From contig NC_053116.1 of assembly GCF_010015445.1 (NCBI RefSeq), forward strand, positions 8,441,085-8,505,084: a DNA stretch of 64,000 bases, in the 5' to 3' direction. This DNA is from Perca fluviatilis (lineage: Eukaryota; Chordata; Actinopteri; Perciformes; Percidae). Under the pieces are notes generated by a model. That model ran no database searches. It was not told where the DNA came from and was given only the letters and a program-made list of their open reading frames with translations. Below, piece after piece: positions 21,977 to 34,300 of this stretch. Position 1 is the first letter of the stretch, and the number at the start of each line of letters is the position of its first letter. The position numbers and the translations under genes were made by a program.

Positions 21977-24056
21977 ATGAAATTGAATTATTGTATTGCA
22001 TCATCTTGTTCTGGGTCAAGGATTTTATCTATGTTATGGTCATATTGCTATTAACACGCTCAAAAAGGCTCAGATTTAAAAAAGGAAACTAATATATTAT
22101 TATTTGAATAATAATAATAAGCACTTATTCACAACTCCTGTATACTCCTACACATTGGGAAGCCATTGTACTGGTGGTTTTGACCTTATTCGGGAATCAA
22201 AATGATTTGGCAAATGTAGAGAAAGTAATTTACAGTATTTAGCACTTTTTTTGATCAAAGAAGTTACACAGTGCTTTACAGTAACAAGAAAAGGGAAAGA
22301 GAGGAGATATACAAGACAGAGAAGACACTATAAAAAAAAACAAGGAGAAATAAGTGTATAACCCCTAAAAGAAAAAGGTACAATCACAAGTTGTTTTCAA
22401 GAAAGATGTGCACTGATTTTCCCTCTGAGACTTTCCCTCCTAGAGGTCAGAGGCCACAGCAAACCCTTTAAGTACAAAGGTGCCTGATCATGTAATGCCA
22501 GTTGTATGCCAAAAGTGGCATTTTAAAATCAATCCTCAAAATGAAAGGGAGCCAATAGAGAGTCACCAAAGCTGGTGTCATGTGTGGTTTATATTTAGTT
22601 TTTGTTAAAAGCATTGCTGCTGAATTCTGGACTATTATTTATTATTTATTTATTATCTGTTGCAAAAGAGAAAATATGCTGAGGCTCCTTAACAAAACTA
22701 TCCAGTAGTCAACACCGGATACAATAAAATCATGGTTGACTTTTTCCAAATCTTTTGGCTCATATGGAGTTCAGAATTTAGGTTGGGATCATCACCAAAT
22801 GGGCCAATTAAATTTTAAATTCTGCATTACCGTATTTGGGCGAAGAAAATTATTTATTGTAATTCAAATACAGTTTTTCCACCTAAAAGACCCAAGTTAT
22901 GAATTGAGGACAGTTGGCCATAATGTTAATTTGGTCATAAAGATATTTTTTAAAGAAATATTTAGACTGCTTACCAGCAACATATGTCTTTAAGAGCAAA
23001 TGTCAATGTCTTAAAAATGTGTTTGTTTGATAGAAAGTTCTGCCACAGAATGACTCCAACCCTTGTGTTGACAGATAATGTTTTCTGACGTGATGCAGTG
23101 CAACTCTTAGATTGTACAGTTTTGTTTTTGTGTTTTTGTAGTCTTGCGACATTGCACTTCATTCTTTATTTTCTGTTTTGTTGTAAATAATTCTGGACGG
23201 ATGTCTCTTATGTATAGTGAAACATCTCATCTCATCGTCTCAATACCTTACATATGTCTCGCATTTTTTGCTCTCAGCGATTTTTGTGTTTTTTGATTCA
23301 TATTTTTTCATATTATAGTATTCACAGATTTCTATAGTCATGCTGTACGGAGCTTTTCCCAACATTTCACTTCATTCATCAATAAGTACTGTGCAGTGAG
23401 CTTCTTCTTTTTGTAAATGAGCTGTTAAATGTTATGCTTACAGAAATGCACAGCACCACATAAGTCATTTTTGGTATACCATAAAACAAATTAAGCCAAA
23501 TGAATGACTAGTATTACTATTAATGGCATTTTGTATGTCTTTACAATTCTGCACATAAGCATGCACTGTGCCTCAGTCTCTCCAGATGAGACATCCTGAC
23601 ATATTGTGGACAAAATAATCTACTGCTGGGGATGAGGGCATTGCAATAGCTTAATTTCTTTCAAATAATTTTGTTTACAATAGGATATTACAAGAGAATT
23701 ATAATAAACAGTCCCTGTAATATTACCGATAACATACGGTACCAAGATACCATCAGCTCACTGTTGAGCATCTGCAACAGAAAGTACCTAACCTCAGGGT
23801 GTGGCAAACCTTACAGTTTCTAACCAAATACCATAACGTTTGTAGAGAAAGAAATCTGACACCTCTTGTCAGTGTAATAGGTTACCCGCAAGCATAAAGT
23901 GTGTCTCTAATACACAAACGGCAAACTATAAAGTGTAAACATTTTATTTTATTTCTGTAAAAACCTCTTTATCTTGATATAATTTATCTGAATAACTACA
24001 AGCTGGCTACTTCTTAAGTTTTCATGACATAGAAATATAATAGGCACACCCTAAAT
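21977..24056. repeat. Segmental duplication block 3, spacer part
   Basis: The 3' flank of the pseudogene joins, at about 22125, the spacer that follows the CCN gene in block 1 (2215-3568). It carries an extra stretch at about 22160-22330. From 23640 on it also matches block 2 (12800 onward). No gene supported. Confidence 0.7.
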
Positions 24057-24529
24057 CAGAGATTTTCAACAGTGGGTCCGGGACCCTTAGGGGGTCCTCA
24101 GAGTCACTGCAGGGGGCCTCCAAATTACTGTCAATTTTTGAAAGTTTTCTTCAAAAATTAAAATGTCTTAATATGAATCCAACATACTATTAGCAAATAT
24201 AAAACCCCACTGATGATAGGCTTACTGGCCTATAGGTAAGGTAGTCACTATAGCTAACCACAGATATAGATAATCCTTAAGGATTCACATGTATGTTTAA
24301 CATTAAAACATGGTTTGTAAAATCATGCCAACAATTATTATTTTAATAGCTTAGTATTCATATGCAACAAAAAAAAGGTATTTATAAAAGGCTTTAGGCT
24401 GCCCTACACGTTATTGTAGGCCCAGTTTAATATGCAACTTCATTTTATACAATATATGGAGTAGGGGGTACCTGCTCCGTCTCTGTTTCGGTTAAGGGGT
24501 CCCTGGCTTAAAAAACGTTGAAGCTCCTG
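24057..24529. mobile_element. Short hAT element with 8-bp target duplication (block 3 copy)
   Basis: The same 473-bp insertion as at 13236. The CCCTAAAT duplications are at 24049-24056 and 24530-24537. It was carried here by block duplication, since flank and breakpoints are identical. Confidence 0.88.
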
Positions 24530-24931
24530 CCCTAAATGTTTTAAACTCTCACGTTAGAAATGGTGCTAATTAAAGGCGTAGGTTACTAAATAGAGCTAAA
24601 CATTCAGTTTCTATTTGTCATAAGGTTTTGTCAGAGGCATCAGAAAAGGAAAGAAAATCTACATGTAAGGCAGCAAAAGCACATATAAACATGTAATTGT
24701 AGTGGAAGCTGTTACTTGGGCTCAGCATGGATTCCCTTAGATGACTTTTAATTTTATCTGACAAACCAGCCAATCCGTGTTGTTTCCTGGACATGCAGGA
24801 ATTCAAACGTATGTCATACTGAGTCATGCAACAGGAAGTCTTGTCTGAACCACAGATGATTTGATTCTGTTTCTATCTATTCTATCTCACACCCAGCAAG
24901 AGAAGGAGCTGTACTAACTGTCCAGAAGACA

Positions 24932-25906
24932 ATGGCAAACGCATCTTGTCAAGGTATCAGATTTGACTTTACAGGCAGATTCCTGCCTCCTGTTTACATC
25001 TTAGTCTTCATCATCGGTCAGCTAGCTAATGGATGGGGATTGAAGTCTTTGCTGCAGAAATGGAAGAAACTGGGCATCATTAATGTGTTTGTTTTCAACC
25101 TCGGACTTGCTGATATTCTGTACCTGCTCACACTCCCCTTTTTGGTGGTGTACTACTTTATGGAGAGCAAGTGGATCTTTGGAGACACATTCTGCAAGAT
25201 AACAAGATTCTGCTTCAACCTGAATTTATATGGCAGCATGGGGTTCCTTACTTGTATAAGTGTGTACAGGTACCTGGCTATTGTCCATCCAATGAGAGTG
25301 ATGGGAAGAATAACTGTCACTCACTCTGTGGGGATCTCAGTCATGGTTTGGTTCTTGGTGAGCGTTCAAAGTCTTCCAGACATGTTCTACAGCAAAACAT
25401 TTGGAAACAACACTGAGAAATGCTTTGATACAACCTCTGACAGCTATGTGGATGATTACATTAAATACAGCCTTGGATGGACACTCACTGGGTTTTGTAT
25501 CCCATTGCTCATCACACTGGGCTGCTATGGACATGTGATTGTCATTCTCTGCCGCACAAATGCCACTGACAAGGTACTGAAACCGAGAAGCTTGAAGTTG
25601 TTGTTCATCGTGATTCTTCTCTTCTCTGTTTGTTACATCCCCTATCATGTACTGAAGAACCTCAACCTCTGGTCAAGAGTTCTGCAAAGACAGAACATAT
25701 GCCGTGAATGGTCTAATGGAGTCTACATTGCTCATCAGATAAGTCGGGGCCTTGTGTGTCTGAACAGTGCTCTCAACCCTCTGGTTTACCTCCATGGAAA
25801 TGAAGATACTCCTGCTCAGCTCAGACAGCTGCTCCAGCAAGCTCGTAAATCTTTCATGCGTCTCACCCCTAGTCAAGTTCCACTGGTTGAATTGTCTAAT
25901 ATGTGA
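24932..25906 (+). CDS. P2Y1-like G protein-coupled nucleotide receptor, copy 4
   Basis: Intact 324-codon receptor. The N-terminus, TM1-TM2 and tail follow the copies at 9710 and 14111. Extracellular loop 2 (FGNNTEKC) and TM5 entry (GWTLTGF) follow the 27450 type, and intracellular loop 3 (KPRSLK) is shared with the pseudogene at 21144: a mosaic suggesting gene conversion. The loop-2 NNT creates a glycosylation sequon absent from copies 1 and 2. All P2Y1-type contact residues (R92, H239, K242, R272), both disulfide pairs, YRY and NPLVY are present. Gln31 replaces Leu in the middle of TM1, and Met103 replaces Ile in TM3. The AATAAA of copies 1 and 2 is changed to AACAAA here; ATTAAA at 26004-26009 is an alternative. 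Confidence 0.9.
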   Translation: MANASCQGIRFDFTGRFLPPVYILVFIIGQLANGWGLKSLLQKWKKLGIINVFVFNLGLADILYLLTLPFLVVYYFMESKWIFGDTFCKITRFCFNLNLYGSMGFLTCISVYRYLAIVHPMRVMGRITVTHSVGISVMVWFLVSVQSLPDMFYSKTFGNNTEKCFDTTSDSYVDDYIKYSLGWTLTGFCIPLLITLGCYGHVIVILCRTNATDKVLKPRSLKLLFIVILLFSVCYIPYHVLKNLNLWSRVLQRQNICREWSNGVYIAHQISRGLVCLNSALNPLVYLHGNEDTPAQLRQLLQQARKSFMRLTPSQVPLVELSNM

Positions 25907-27449
25907 ATGAAATTGAATTATTGTATTGCATCATGTTGTTCTGGGTCAAGGTTTTTATCTATGTCATTGTCATATTGCTATTAACACGCTCAAAAAGACT
26001 CAGATTAAAATAAGGAAATTAATTTATTATTATTATTATTTGAAAATGTCACGGTTCACTTTCAGAAAGGTTTGCTGAGAGAACAGGACCGTGTTTTGTG
26101 ATCGGGGGCTCAGTGCTATGCATTATCTCTTTGGATTGAAACAGGAAGTTCATAGTGTGAACGTGTAAAAACAAACAGGATGCAAACTGTATGAGCTTCA
26201 CTGACTGCAACTGCACATTCAAGGGTAGCAAAGGAAGAATAACGAAAAGAATAGCAGCAGATTCATGTGTCAATATTAGTATGATCACGCACAATGTGAA
26301 AACAACACAGATTAACAGCTATCAGCATAGCTGTGCAAAATCCCTCCAACTACAGTGATCTTACTTTGTGGAAATATTAATCATTTTGATAAAGCATGGG
26401 TTGAGAAAAACAGTATTGTACAACAAATTTAATGATAGTGATGACAAATCAGGAAAAGATAAGATACCATAAACAAGAGTTAGACCAAATGTTGTCTTGG
26501 TAGCTGTCTGGGTTTACCCTGCAGAGATCTGAGGAGCAGTTAACCATAGACCTCATAAATCCACCTAAGTTTAGAATTCCAACACAAAGAAAGAGGAAGG
26601 TGACGGACATCCGGCTGAAAAAGAAGGACTTCCGGTGGATCTTCCTAAATGAATTGTCGTCGATATTGACTATGTATTGGGTAAGAGCCATTGTTATATT
26701 TACAGCCAAACAATCTCTAAACGGCTGGTACTGCTCCTCTTCCGCCGCCTATAGCCTACCTGCTCGACGGAGAAGTTAATGTCACGATGCTATGAGGTGG
26801 TACAGGGTGTGGTAGTATCGGTGTAATTTTATGATTACAGGTAGTACATGCGCACGGCATTGGTGCATCGTATTTATTTCATTTACAGATAAACCATAAA
26901 ACGTGCAACAACTTACAATATCACTTGAAAGGAAGACTAGTCTTAAAGAAAATGTCTTGAGATGAGTTAAATACAACAAGACAGTACAGGAACATGCAAA
27001 ATTCATTCTGTTGTGGTACTGGTTAATATTACCATATGATAAGTGAAATGTCAACACTACTTTTTAATGGTTAGGTTCAGTCCCACTTGTATTAACAAAC
27101 TAGTTTTAATTTTTAATTTTAATTTTATTATTAGATAGGGTAGATCATCCGTCTTGGAAGACCACATTTAAATGTTCAGTTTAATCGTGAATCATGATAA
27201 GATTCTGAGAATAACGGAACTTCTACAGGAAGCAATTTAAAAAAATAAATTGCCCCAGTTCCGTTTGGGCACCTTACCATTTTATCATTGCACCTACTCC
27301 TCTTACCAAGATGAGTAAGTGATAAGATTCTAAGAATAATGAAAATTCCACAGGAAATGACCTTTAAAGACATATTTCCTCATTCACTTTAACTGTTCTG
27401 CACCATAGCGCACTTGCTTCAAAGTATTTGCTGCTTTTAGGGAGACAGA
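25907..27449. other. Intergenic block between receptors 4 and 5
   Basis: Continuous homology to the 3' flank of copy 1 (10685-11870), then to the upstream region of the 12232 and 15943 stubs, without the transposon seen at 12302. It therefore shows the least disturbed arrangement of the flank. A strong 3' splice site (TTTGCTGCTTTTAG, AG at 27439-27440) precedes the next start codon by 9 bases. No gene supported. Confidence 0.6.
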
Positions 27450-28448
27450 ATGAAGAACACCTCTTTTTATAGCATCAGCTTTGAGTTTACAGGCCGATTC
27501 CTGCCTCCTGTTTACATCTTAGTCTTCATCATTGGTCTGGTAGCTAATGGATGGGGATTAAAGTCTTTGCTGCACAACTGGAAGAAACTAAAGATCATCA
27601 ATGTTTTTGTTCTCAATCTCGGACTTGCTGATATTCTGTACCTGCTCACACTCCCATTGTTGGTAGTGTACCATGTTTTAAAGAGAACATGGATCTTCGG
27701 AGACACATTCTGCAAGTTAACAAGATTCTGCTTCAACCTGAATTTATATGGCAGTATCGGGTTCCTTACTTGTATAAGTGTGTACAGGTACCTGGCTATT
27801 GTCCATCCAGTGAGAGTGATGGGAAGATTAACTCTGACTCACTCTGTGGGGATCTCAGTCATGGTTTGGTTTTTAGTCAGCGTTCAAAGTCTTCCGGACA
27901 TGTTCTACAGCAAAGCATTTGGAAACAACACTGAGAAATGCTTTGATACCACCTCTGACAGCTATGTGGATGATTACATTAAATACAGCCTTGGATGGAC
28001 ACTCACTGGGTTTTGTATCCCATTGCTCATCACACTGGGCTGCTATGGACATGTGATTGTCGTTCTCTGCCGCACAAATACCACTGACAAGGTACTGAAA
28101 CAGAGAAGCTTGAAGTTGTTGTTCATCGTGATTCTTCTCTTCTCTGTTTGTTACATCCCCTATCATGTACTGAAGAACCTCAACCTCTGGTCAAGAGTTC
28201 TGCAAAGACAGAACATATGCTGTGAATGGTCTAATGGAGTCTACATTGCTCATCAGATATGTCGTGGCTTTGTGTGTCTGAACAGTGTTCTCAACCCTCT
28301 GGTTTACCTCCATGGAAATGAAGATATTCCTGCTCAGCTCAGACAGCTGCTCCAGCAAGCTCGTCAGATGGTCAGCCGTCCGCCTCCAACAAACTCTGCT
28401 GGTGTGCCTATGGCACAAATCACAGATGGAAGTTATAGAACATGTTAA
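27450..28448 (+). CDS. P2Y1-like G protein-coupled nucleotide receptor, copy 5
   Basis: Intact 332-codon receptor of a second sequence type: MKNTSFYS start, VYHVLKRTWIFGDT in loop 1, and a distinct tail (QMVSRPPPTNSAGVPMAQ, ending RTC). The contact residues of P2Y1 in TM3, TM6 and TM7, the TM3-loop 2 disulfide, YRY and NPLVY are kept. The N-terminal cysteine found in the other intact copies is a Phe-Tyr-Ser stretch here, so the usual N-terminus to loop-3 disulfide cannot form, although NICCEW in loop 3 keeps two cysteines. TM7 has ICRGF instead of ISRGL. Sequons: NTS at residue 3 and NNT in loop 2. The acceptor AG at 27439-27440 implies an upstream noncoding exon. ATTAAA is at 28614-28619. 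Confidence 0.9.
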   Translation: MKNTSFYSISFEFTGRFLPPVYILVFIIGLVANGWGLKSLLHNWKKLKIINVFVLNLGLADILYLLTLPLLVVYHVLKRTWIFGDTFCKLTRFCFNLNLYGSIGFLTCISVYRYLAIVHPVRVMGRLTLTHSVGISVMVWFLVSVQSLPDMFYSKAFGNNTEKCFDTTSDSYVDDYIKYSLGWTLTGFCIPLLITLGCYGHVIVVLCRTNTTDKVLKQRSLKLLFIVILLFSVCYIPYHVLKNLNLWSRVLQRQNICCEWSNGVYIAHQICRGFVCLNSVLNPLVYLHGNEDIPAQLRQLLQQARQMVSRPPPTNSAGVPMAQITDGSYRTC

Positions 28449-29078
28449 AACATTTTTCTGTATGTCATTATTTTCTTTCTATTGCCACATCTATATTACG
28501 ATTATATTTGTGCTATGCAGTTTAGAAGGAAGAGTTTTTTTTTTATTGTTTTTGTATTCTTGTATTTTTATGTTGTTTTTATATAAACATTATCATTCTT
28601 TCATGCTCTGTTAATTAAAGGAATGTTGAATTTTCTGACTTACAGTTAATTATTGGGGGGATTTCAGTTTTGTGTGGTGTCCATGTGAATTCAAATTGAT
28701 TGTTGTATCTGTGTGATTGATGATTTTATTTTTGTTCCAAACAGGGTTTTCAGATTGAATATTTATCCACATTCTTAAAAGATACATTGTTTTTTGGATG
28801 TGATAGGTGACTCTGTGCTTTTTTATGCTCATGGGTAATGGGTTGGTGCCAAATTTTGGAATATTTTGATGATAATACTTTTGTAGGCTATTTTTAAAAG
28901 AATATAACATTTTGAATGCAGTAGGCCTATGCATTAGTAGGCTACTTACAGTAGTATTGGTTATTAGTTTACTTAAGGCTGAGTAAAATATCTCACTTAT
29001 ACTAATACTTCTTCCACCACTAATTAAAACAAGTTCATAAAAAGCAATGTGGTTAACTCAAGGTTTAAGGTTTTACGC
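28449..29078. other. 3' UTR of receptor 5 and intergenic DNA
   Basis: Polyadenylation signal ATTAAA at 28614-28619. The rest is AT-rich and non-coding, ending at the TTACGC target of the next fold-back element. Nothing else recognised. Confidence 0.5.
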
Positions 29079-31265
29079 GGTCCGTGTACTTTTTCGTTCA
29101 TTCGATTTTCATTTCATAAACAGACTTAAAAAACAAAAAACGAATGGTTATTTGATTTTCATTTTAAAATACAACAATTGAAATTGAAATACAAGGCATT
29201 ATTTTCCTTTTCATGGTCAAAAGGGGATGGGAGAAATTAAAAATATGCTGTGATTTTCATTTTCTATTTCATATAACAAAAATAAAATCACTCGGAAATA
29301 GAAATGAAAAAAGGTTTGTTTTTTCATATTCAGAGACCGGATGTTGTCATTTCCAAGGCAACAGCGCCAGCATAGCCTACCAGTGTTGCTTTTAGCCCAG
29401 GCTAAAATTACTTTGGAAACCTGTGCTCTAGATAATGCTTGGGGGGAATTTTATTTCATAATGCCACATGTATTTATTCCCCTCTCTCCCTGTCTCCCTC
29501 TGACTCTCTGTCTCTACCCGCCGCAGACAACTTCCCCCAATCGAACCAGCTGAGGAAACAGACTTTCATTCCACGGCTGTAACGCGTTACCGCACAGCCA
29601 CCGTTAACAATCCCAGCAAACGTTCTGTTGCTGATCTGGCAGAGTCACCGGCGGTTCGGGATCAGATCATGGGGATCAGACATCCGGTGCTGGGTCTATT
29701 CTAATATTAGCTGCTGTTGCAGCTAGCTAGCAGGTAGCCACCAGCCCTGTGACCTCGGTCCTCGCGGTTCGCTCCCCGGTGTTGACTGACTCTGGTCCGT
29801 CTGCAGAGCTGGCGTTACCCGCTCTAGCTGAGCTGGGAATCTGCCGCGCTCGTGATTTATTCATATTTTATTTTATTTGCAGATAGTGATATGCTATGAT
29901 GCACTGATGTCAGGCAGGCTTGCTGCTGCTTTTAGTCTGAGTCTGTGAGATAACCAAACTTCCCTTAAATATAACGTGCATATAAATAGATGGAATAAAT
30001 AAAAGTCACTCGAAATACATAGTAAAACATACATGTATAGGCTATGTATGTAGGCTATTGAACTATTATGACCAAAGCCTGTATTTCATGATCTATTTCA
30101 TAGCCATATGTATATTTATGTAAAGGGGGGCAAAAAACGGAAGTTATAGGCTACAGATTCCCTCAGCTGCAGCCGGGACATTCTAAAACACTTAACGTGA
30201 AAAAGCTTAACTTTAATATACCTAAACAATGATCAATCAGATATCAGTCAGTTATCAGTCAGATAACGTCCATAACGACTTTGGGTTAGATTTTTTGATC
30301 ACTGTTTATAAACAGTGATCAAAAAATCGCTTAACGTGAAAAAGCTTAATGGTTAACCACGTTAAGCTTTTTCCTTACAATTTCCCTTAATGAAGCAGAA
30401 ATCCTTAATGTCAGCTAACGTCCATAATAATTGTACTCTGGGTTAGATTTTTGACAGTTTTCAGTGGTTATGAGGAGCAATATGAGAGAGAAATTTGGTA
30501 ATCCTTGATCATTGCTTATTGATCATAGAGCGGGTAACGCCAGCTCTGCAGAGTCAGTCCCGGGAGCGAACCGCGAGGACCGAGGTCACAGGGCTGGTGG
30601 CTAGCTGCTAGCTAGCTGCAGCAGCAGCTAATATTAGAATATTAGACCCAGCACCGGAGGTCTGATCCCTATGATCTGATCTCGAACCCCCGGTGACTCT
30701 CTGCCAGATCAGCAAGCTTAACGGCAGCAACAGAACGTTTGCTGTGATTGTTAACAGTGGCGTAACGGTAACGTTACAGCCGTGAACCGAAAGTCTATTT
30801 GCTCGCGCTGGTTGGCTCTCTCGGGGTGAAGTTGTCTGCGGTGGGTAGAGACAGGGAGGCAGGGAGAGAGGGTAATAAATACATGTGACATTATGAAATA
30901 AAATCCCCCAAGGATTATCAAGAGTATAGCTAGGTTTCCAAAGTAATTTTGGCCTGGGCTGAACACTGGTAGGCTAGGTTGGCGCTGTTGCCTTGGAAAT
31001 AACAACATCCGGTCTCTGAATATAAAAACAAGCCTTTTTCGCGTTTGTTTTCGAGTGATTTTATTTTTGTTATATAAAATAGAAAATGAAAATCACAGCA
31101 TATTTTAAATTTCTCCCATCCCATTTCGACCATGAAAAGAAAAACGCATTGTATTTCAATTTCAAATATCGTATTTTAAAACGAAAATCAAATAACCATT
31201 CGTTTTTTGTTTTTTAATACCTGTTTATGAAATGAAAATCGAATGAACGAAAAAGTACACGGACC
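29079..31265. mobile_element. Fold-back element B, complete, with TTACGC flanks
   Basis: Arms of about 0.75-0.85 kb face each other: left 29079-29930 (GGTCCGTGTACTTTTTCGTT) and right 30535-31265 (inverted, ending CGAAAAAGTACACGGACC). TTACGC occurs at 29073-29078 and 31266-31271, a probable target duplication. The central 29930-30530 holds a nested pair of inverted repeats around CACGTTAAGCTTTTTC. Part of the centre recurs at about 47320-47560. No credible protein. A single arm sits at 20284-21150. Confidence 0.78.
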
Positions 31266-31335
31266 TTACGCTATAACATTTTCTGTCATGACATTTCTTT
31301 GTATGTGTTGTCATAATTGTTCAGCCCTTCTTATA

Positions 31336-34300
31336 TACTGTCTATGGTTCAGTGTCTCTGTGAACCTGAGGGCTGTGTTGTCTGGAGCTTTGTGCTCCTG
31401 GTAGGGTCTCCCAAGGCAAAGTGGTCTCAGGTGAGGGGCCAGACAAAGAATGGTTCAAAAACCCCAATGGAAAAACAAGGTAGAAATGGAGTGACCCTGC
31501 CCGGAGGAAGCCCGGGGCCCCCGTCTGGAGCCAGGCCCAGACGGGCGGGCTCGTCGGGCGGCGCGGGGGGCCGGGTTTGCCACGGAGCCCGGCCGGGCAC
31601 AGCCCGAACAAGCTACGTGGCTCCCATCTCTCCAGCCCATGGGCCCACCACCTGTGGGAAGGAACCGCTTGGGCGCGCGCTGCCACATGGGTGGCAGTGA
31701 AGGTCAGGGGCCTCGACGGACCAGACCCGGGCAGCAGACGCTGGCTCTTGGGGACGTGGAACGTCACCTCTCTGTGGGGGAAGGAGCCGGAACTGGTGCG
31801 GGAGGTGGCGCCACCGGGTTAGATCTGGTGGGGCTTACCTCTACGCACAGTCTCGGTTCTGGAACCGTACTCCTGGATAGGGTTGGACTCTTTTTTTCTC
31901 CGGAGTTGCTCAGGGTGTGCGCCCGGCGGGGGTGGGGATACTAACAAGCCCCCGGCTGAGCCGCTGGATGCGTTACTTTCCCGTGTGGACGAGGGTCGCC
32001 TCCCCTACGCCTGCGGGGTTTGGGGGAAAACTCTGACTGTTGTTTGTGCATATGCACCAAACAGGAGTTCGGAGTATTCGGCCTTCTTGGAGACCTTGAG
32101 TGGAGTCCTGCATGGGGCGCCAGTGGGGACTCCATTGTTCTGTGGGGGACTTCAACGCACGCGGCAATGATGGAGACACCTGGAGAGGCGTGATTGGGAG
32201 GAACGGCCTCCTGATCTAAAAATATAAAAAGTTTTCACCCATAGTTTTTTTTCCCGTTTCATCTGATCTGAGGCCGTATGTTTTGGACACACCGGGTGAA
32301 GAGAGGGGCAGAGCTGTCAACCGATCACCATCTGGTGGTGAGTTGGGTCAGGGGTGGGGGAAGACTCTGGACAGACCTGGTAAGCCCAAACGTGTAGTGC
32401 GGGTAAATTGGGAACGTCTGGAGGAGGCCCTTGTCCAACGGACTTTCAACTCGCACCTCCGGGCGGAGCTTTCGCGGCATCCCTGTGGAGGCTGGGGGCA
32501 TTGAACCAGAGTGGACAATGTTCAAAGTTTCCATTGCTGAAGCTGCGGCGCAGGAGCTGTGGTCTTAGGGTCTTAGGTGCCTCAAGGGGCGGTAACACCG
32601 AACACCGTGGTGGACACCGGTGGTCAGGGAAGCCGTCCGACTGAAGAAGGAGTCTTTCCGGGATATGTTATCCCAGAGGACTCCGGAGGCAGTTGCGGCG
32701 AAATCGAAGGCTCCGGGCGCCGAAGGGCTGCAGCCTCTGCCGTGAAAGAGGCAAAGCAGCGGGTGTGGGGAGAAGTTTGGAGAAGACATGGAGAAGGACT
32801 CTTCGGGTCGGCACCAAAGTGCTTCTGGAAAACTGTTCGCCACCCTCGAGAGGGGAAGGGAACCATCCAAGCTGTGTACAGTAAGGATGGGACACTGTTG
32901 ACCTCAACTGAGGAGGTAATAGGGCGGTGGAAGGAGCATTTTGAGGAACTCCTGAATCCGACTAATACGCCCTCTATGTTAGAGGCAGAGCTGGAGGATG
33001 ACGGGGGATTGTCGTCGATTTCCCGGGCGGAAGTCACTGATGTAGTCAAACAACTCCACAGTGGCAAAGCCCCGGGGATTGATGAGATCCGTCCAGAAAT
33101 GCTCAAGGCTCTGGGTGTGGAGGGGCTGTCCTGGTTGACACGTCTCTTCAACATTGCGTGGAAGTCTGGAACAGTGCCAAAGGAGTGGCAGACCGGGGTG
33201 GTGGTTCCCCTTTTTAAAAAGGGGGACCAGAGGGTGTGTGCCAATTACAGGGGTATCACACTTCTCAGCCTCCCCTGGTAAAGTTACCTAACGTGCTGGA
33301 GAAAGGAGGGTTCGGCCGTTCGAAGCCGAACCTCAGGTTGAGGAGGAACAATGCGGATTCCGGCCCTGGTCGTTGGAACAACGGACCAGCTCTTCACTCT
33401 CGCAGGATCCTGGAGGGGGCCTGGGAGTATGCCCAACCGGTCTACATGTGTTTTGTGGATTTGGAGAAGGCGTATGACCGGGCCCCCCGGAGATACTGTG
33501 GGAGGTGCTGCGGGAGTATGGGGTGAGGGGGTCTCTACTCAGGGCCATCCAATCTCTGTACGACCAAAGTGAGAGCTGTGTCCGGGTTCTCGGCAGTAAG
33601 TCGGACTCGTTTCAGGTGAGGGTTGGCCTCCGCCAGGGCTGCGCTTTGTCACCAATCCTGTTTGTAATATTTATGGACAGGATATCGAGGCGTAGTCGGG
33701 GTGGGGAGGGGATCTCATCGCTGCTTTTTGCAGATGATGTGGTCCTGATGGCATCATCGGCCTGCGACCTTCAGCACTCACTGGATCGGTTCGCAGCCGA
33801 AAGTGTGGCAGCGTTGGGATGAGGATCAGCACCTCTAAATCGGAGGCCATGGTTCTCAGCAGGAAACCGATGGAATGCCTTCTCCAGGTAGGGAATGAGT
33901 CCTTACCCCAAGTGAAGGAGTTCAAGTACCTTGGGGTTTTGTTCGCGAAGTGAGGGGACAATGGAGCCGGAGATTGGTCGGAGAATCGGCGGCGGGTGCG
34001 GTATTACATTCCATCTATCGCACCGTTGTTGACGAAAAGAGAGCTGAGCCAGAAGGCAAAGCTCTCGATCTACCGGTCAGTTTTCGTTCCTACCCTCACC
34101 TATGGTCATGAAGGCTGGGTCATACCGAAAGAACGAGATCCAGGGTACAAGCGGCGAAAATGGGTTTCCTCAGGAGGGTGGCTGGCGCTCTCCCTTTAGA
34201 GATAGGGTGAGAAGCTCAGTCATCCGTGAGGAGCTCGGAGTAGAGCCACTGTGCCTTTGCGTCGAAAGGAGCCAGTTGAGGTGGTTCGGGCATCTGGTAA

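Noticed and set aside
31342..33961. Several 70-206 residue minus-strand ORFs
   Set aside because: Antisense to the GC-rich Rex3-like element; GC-rich sequence lowers the frequency of stops.
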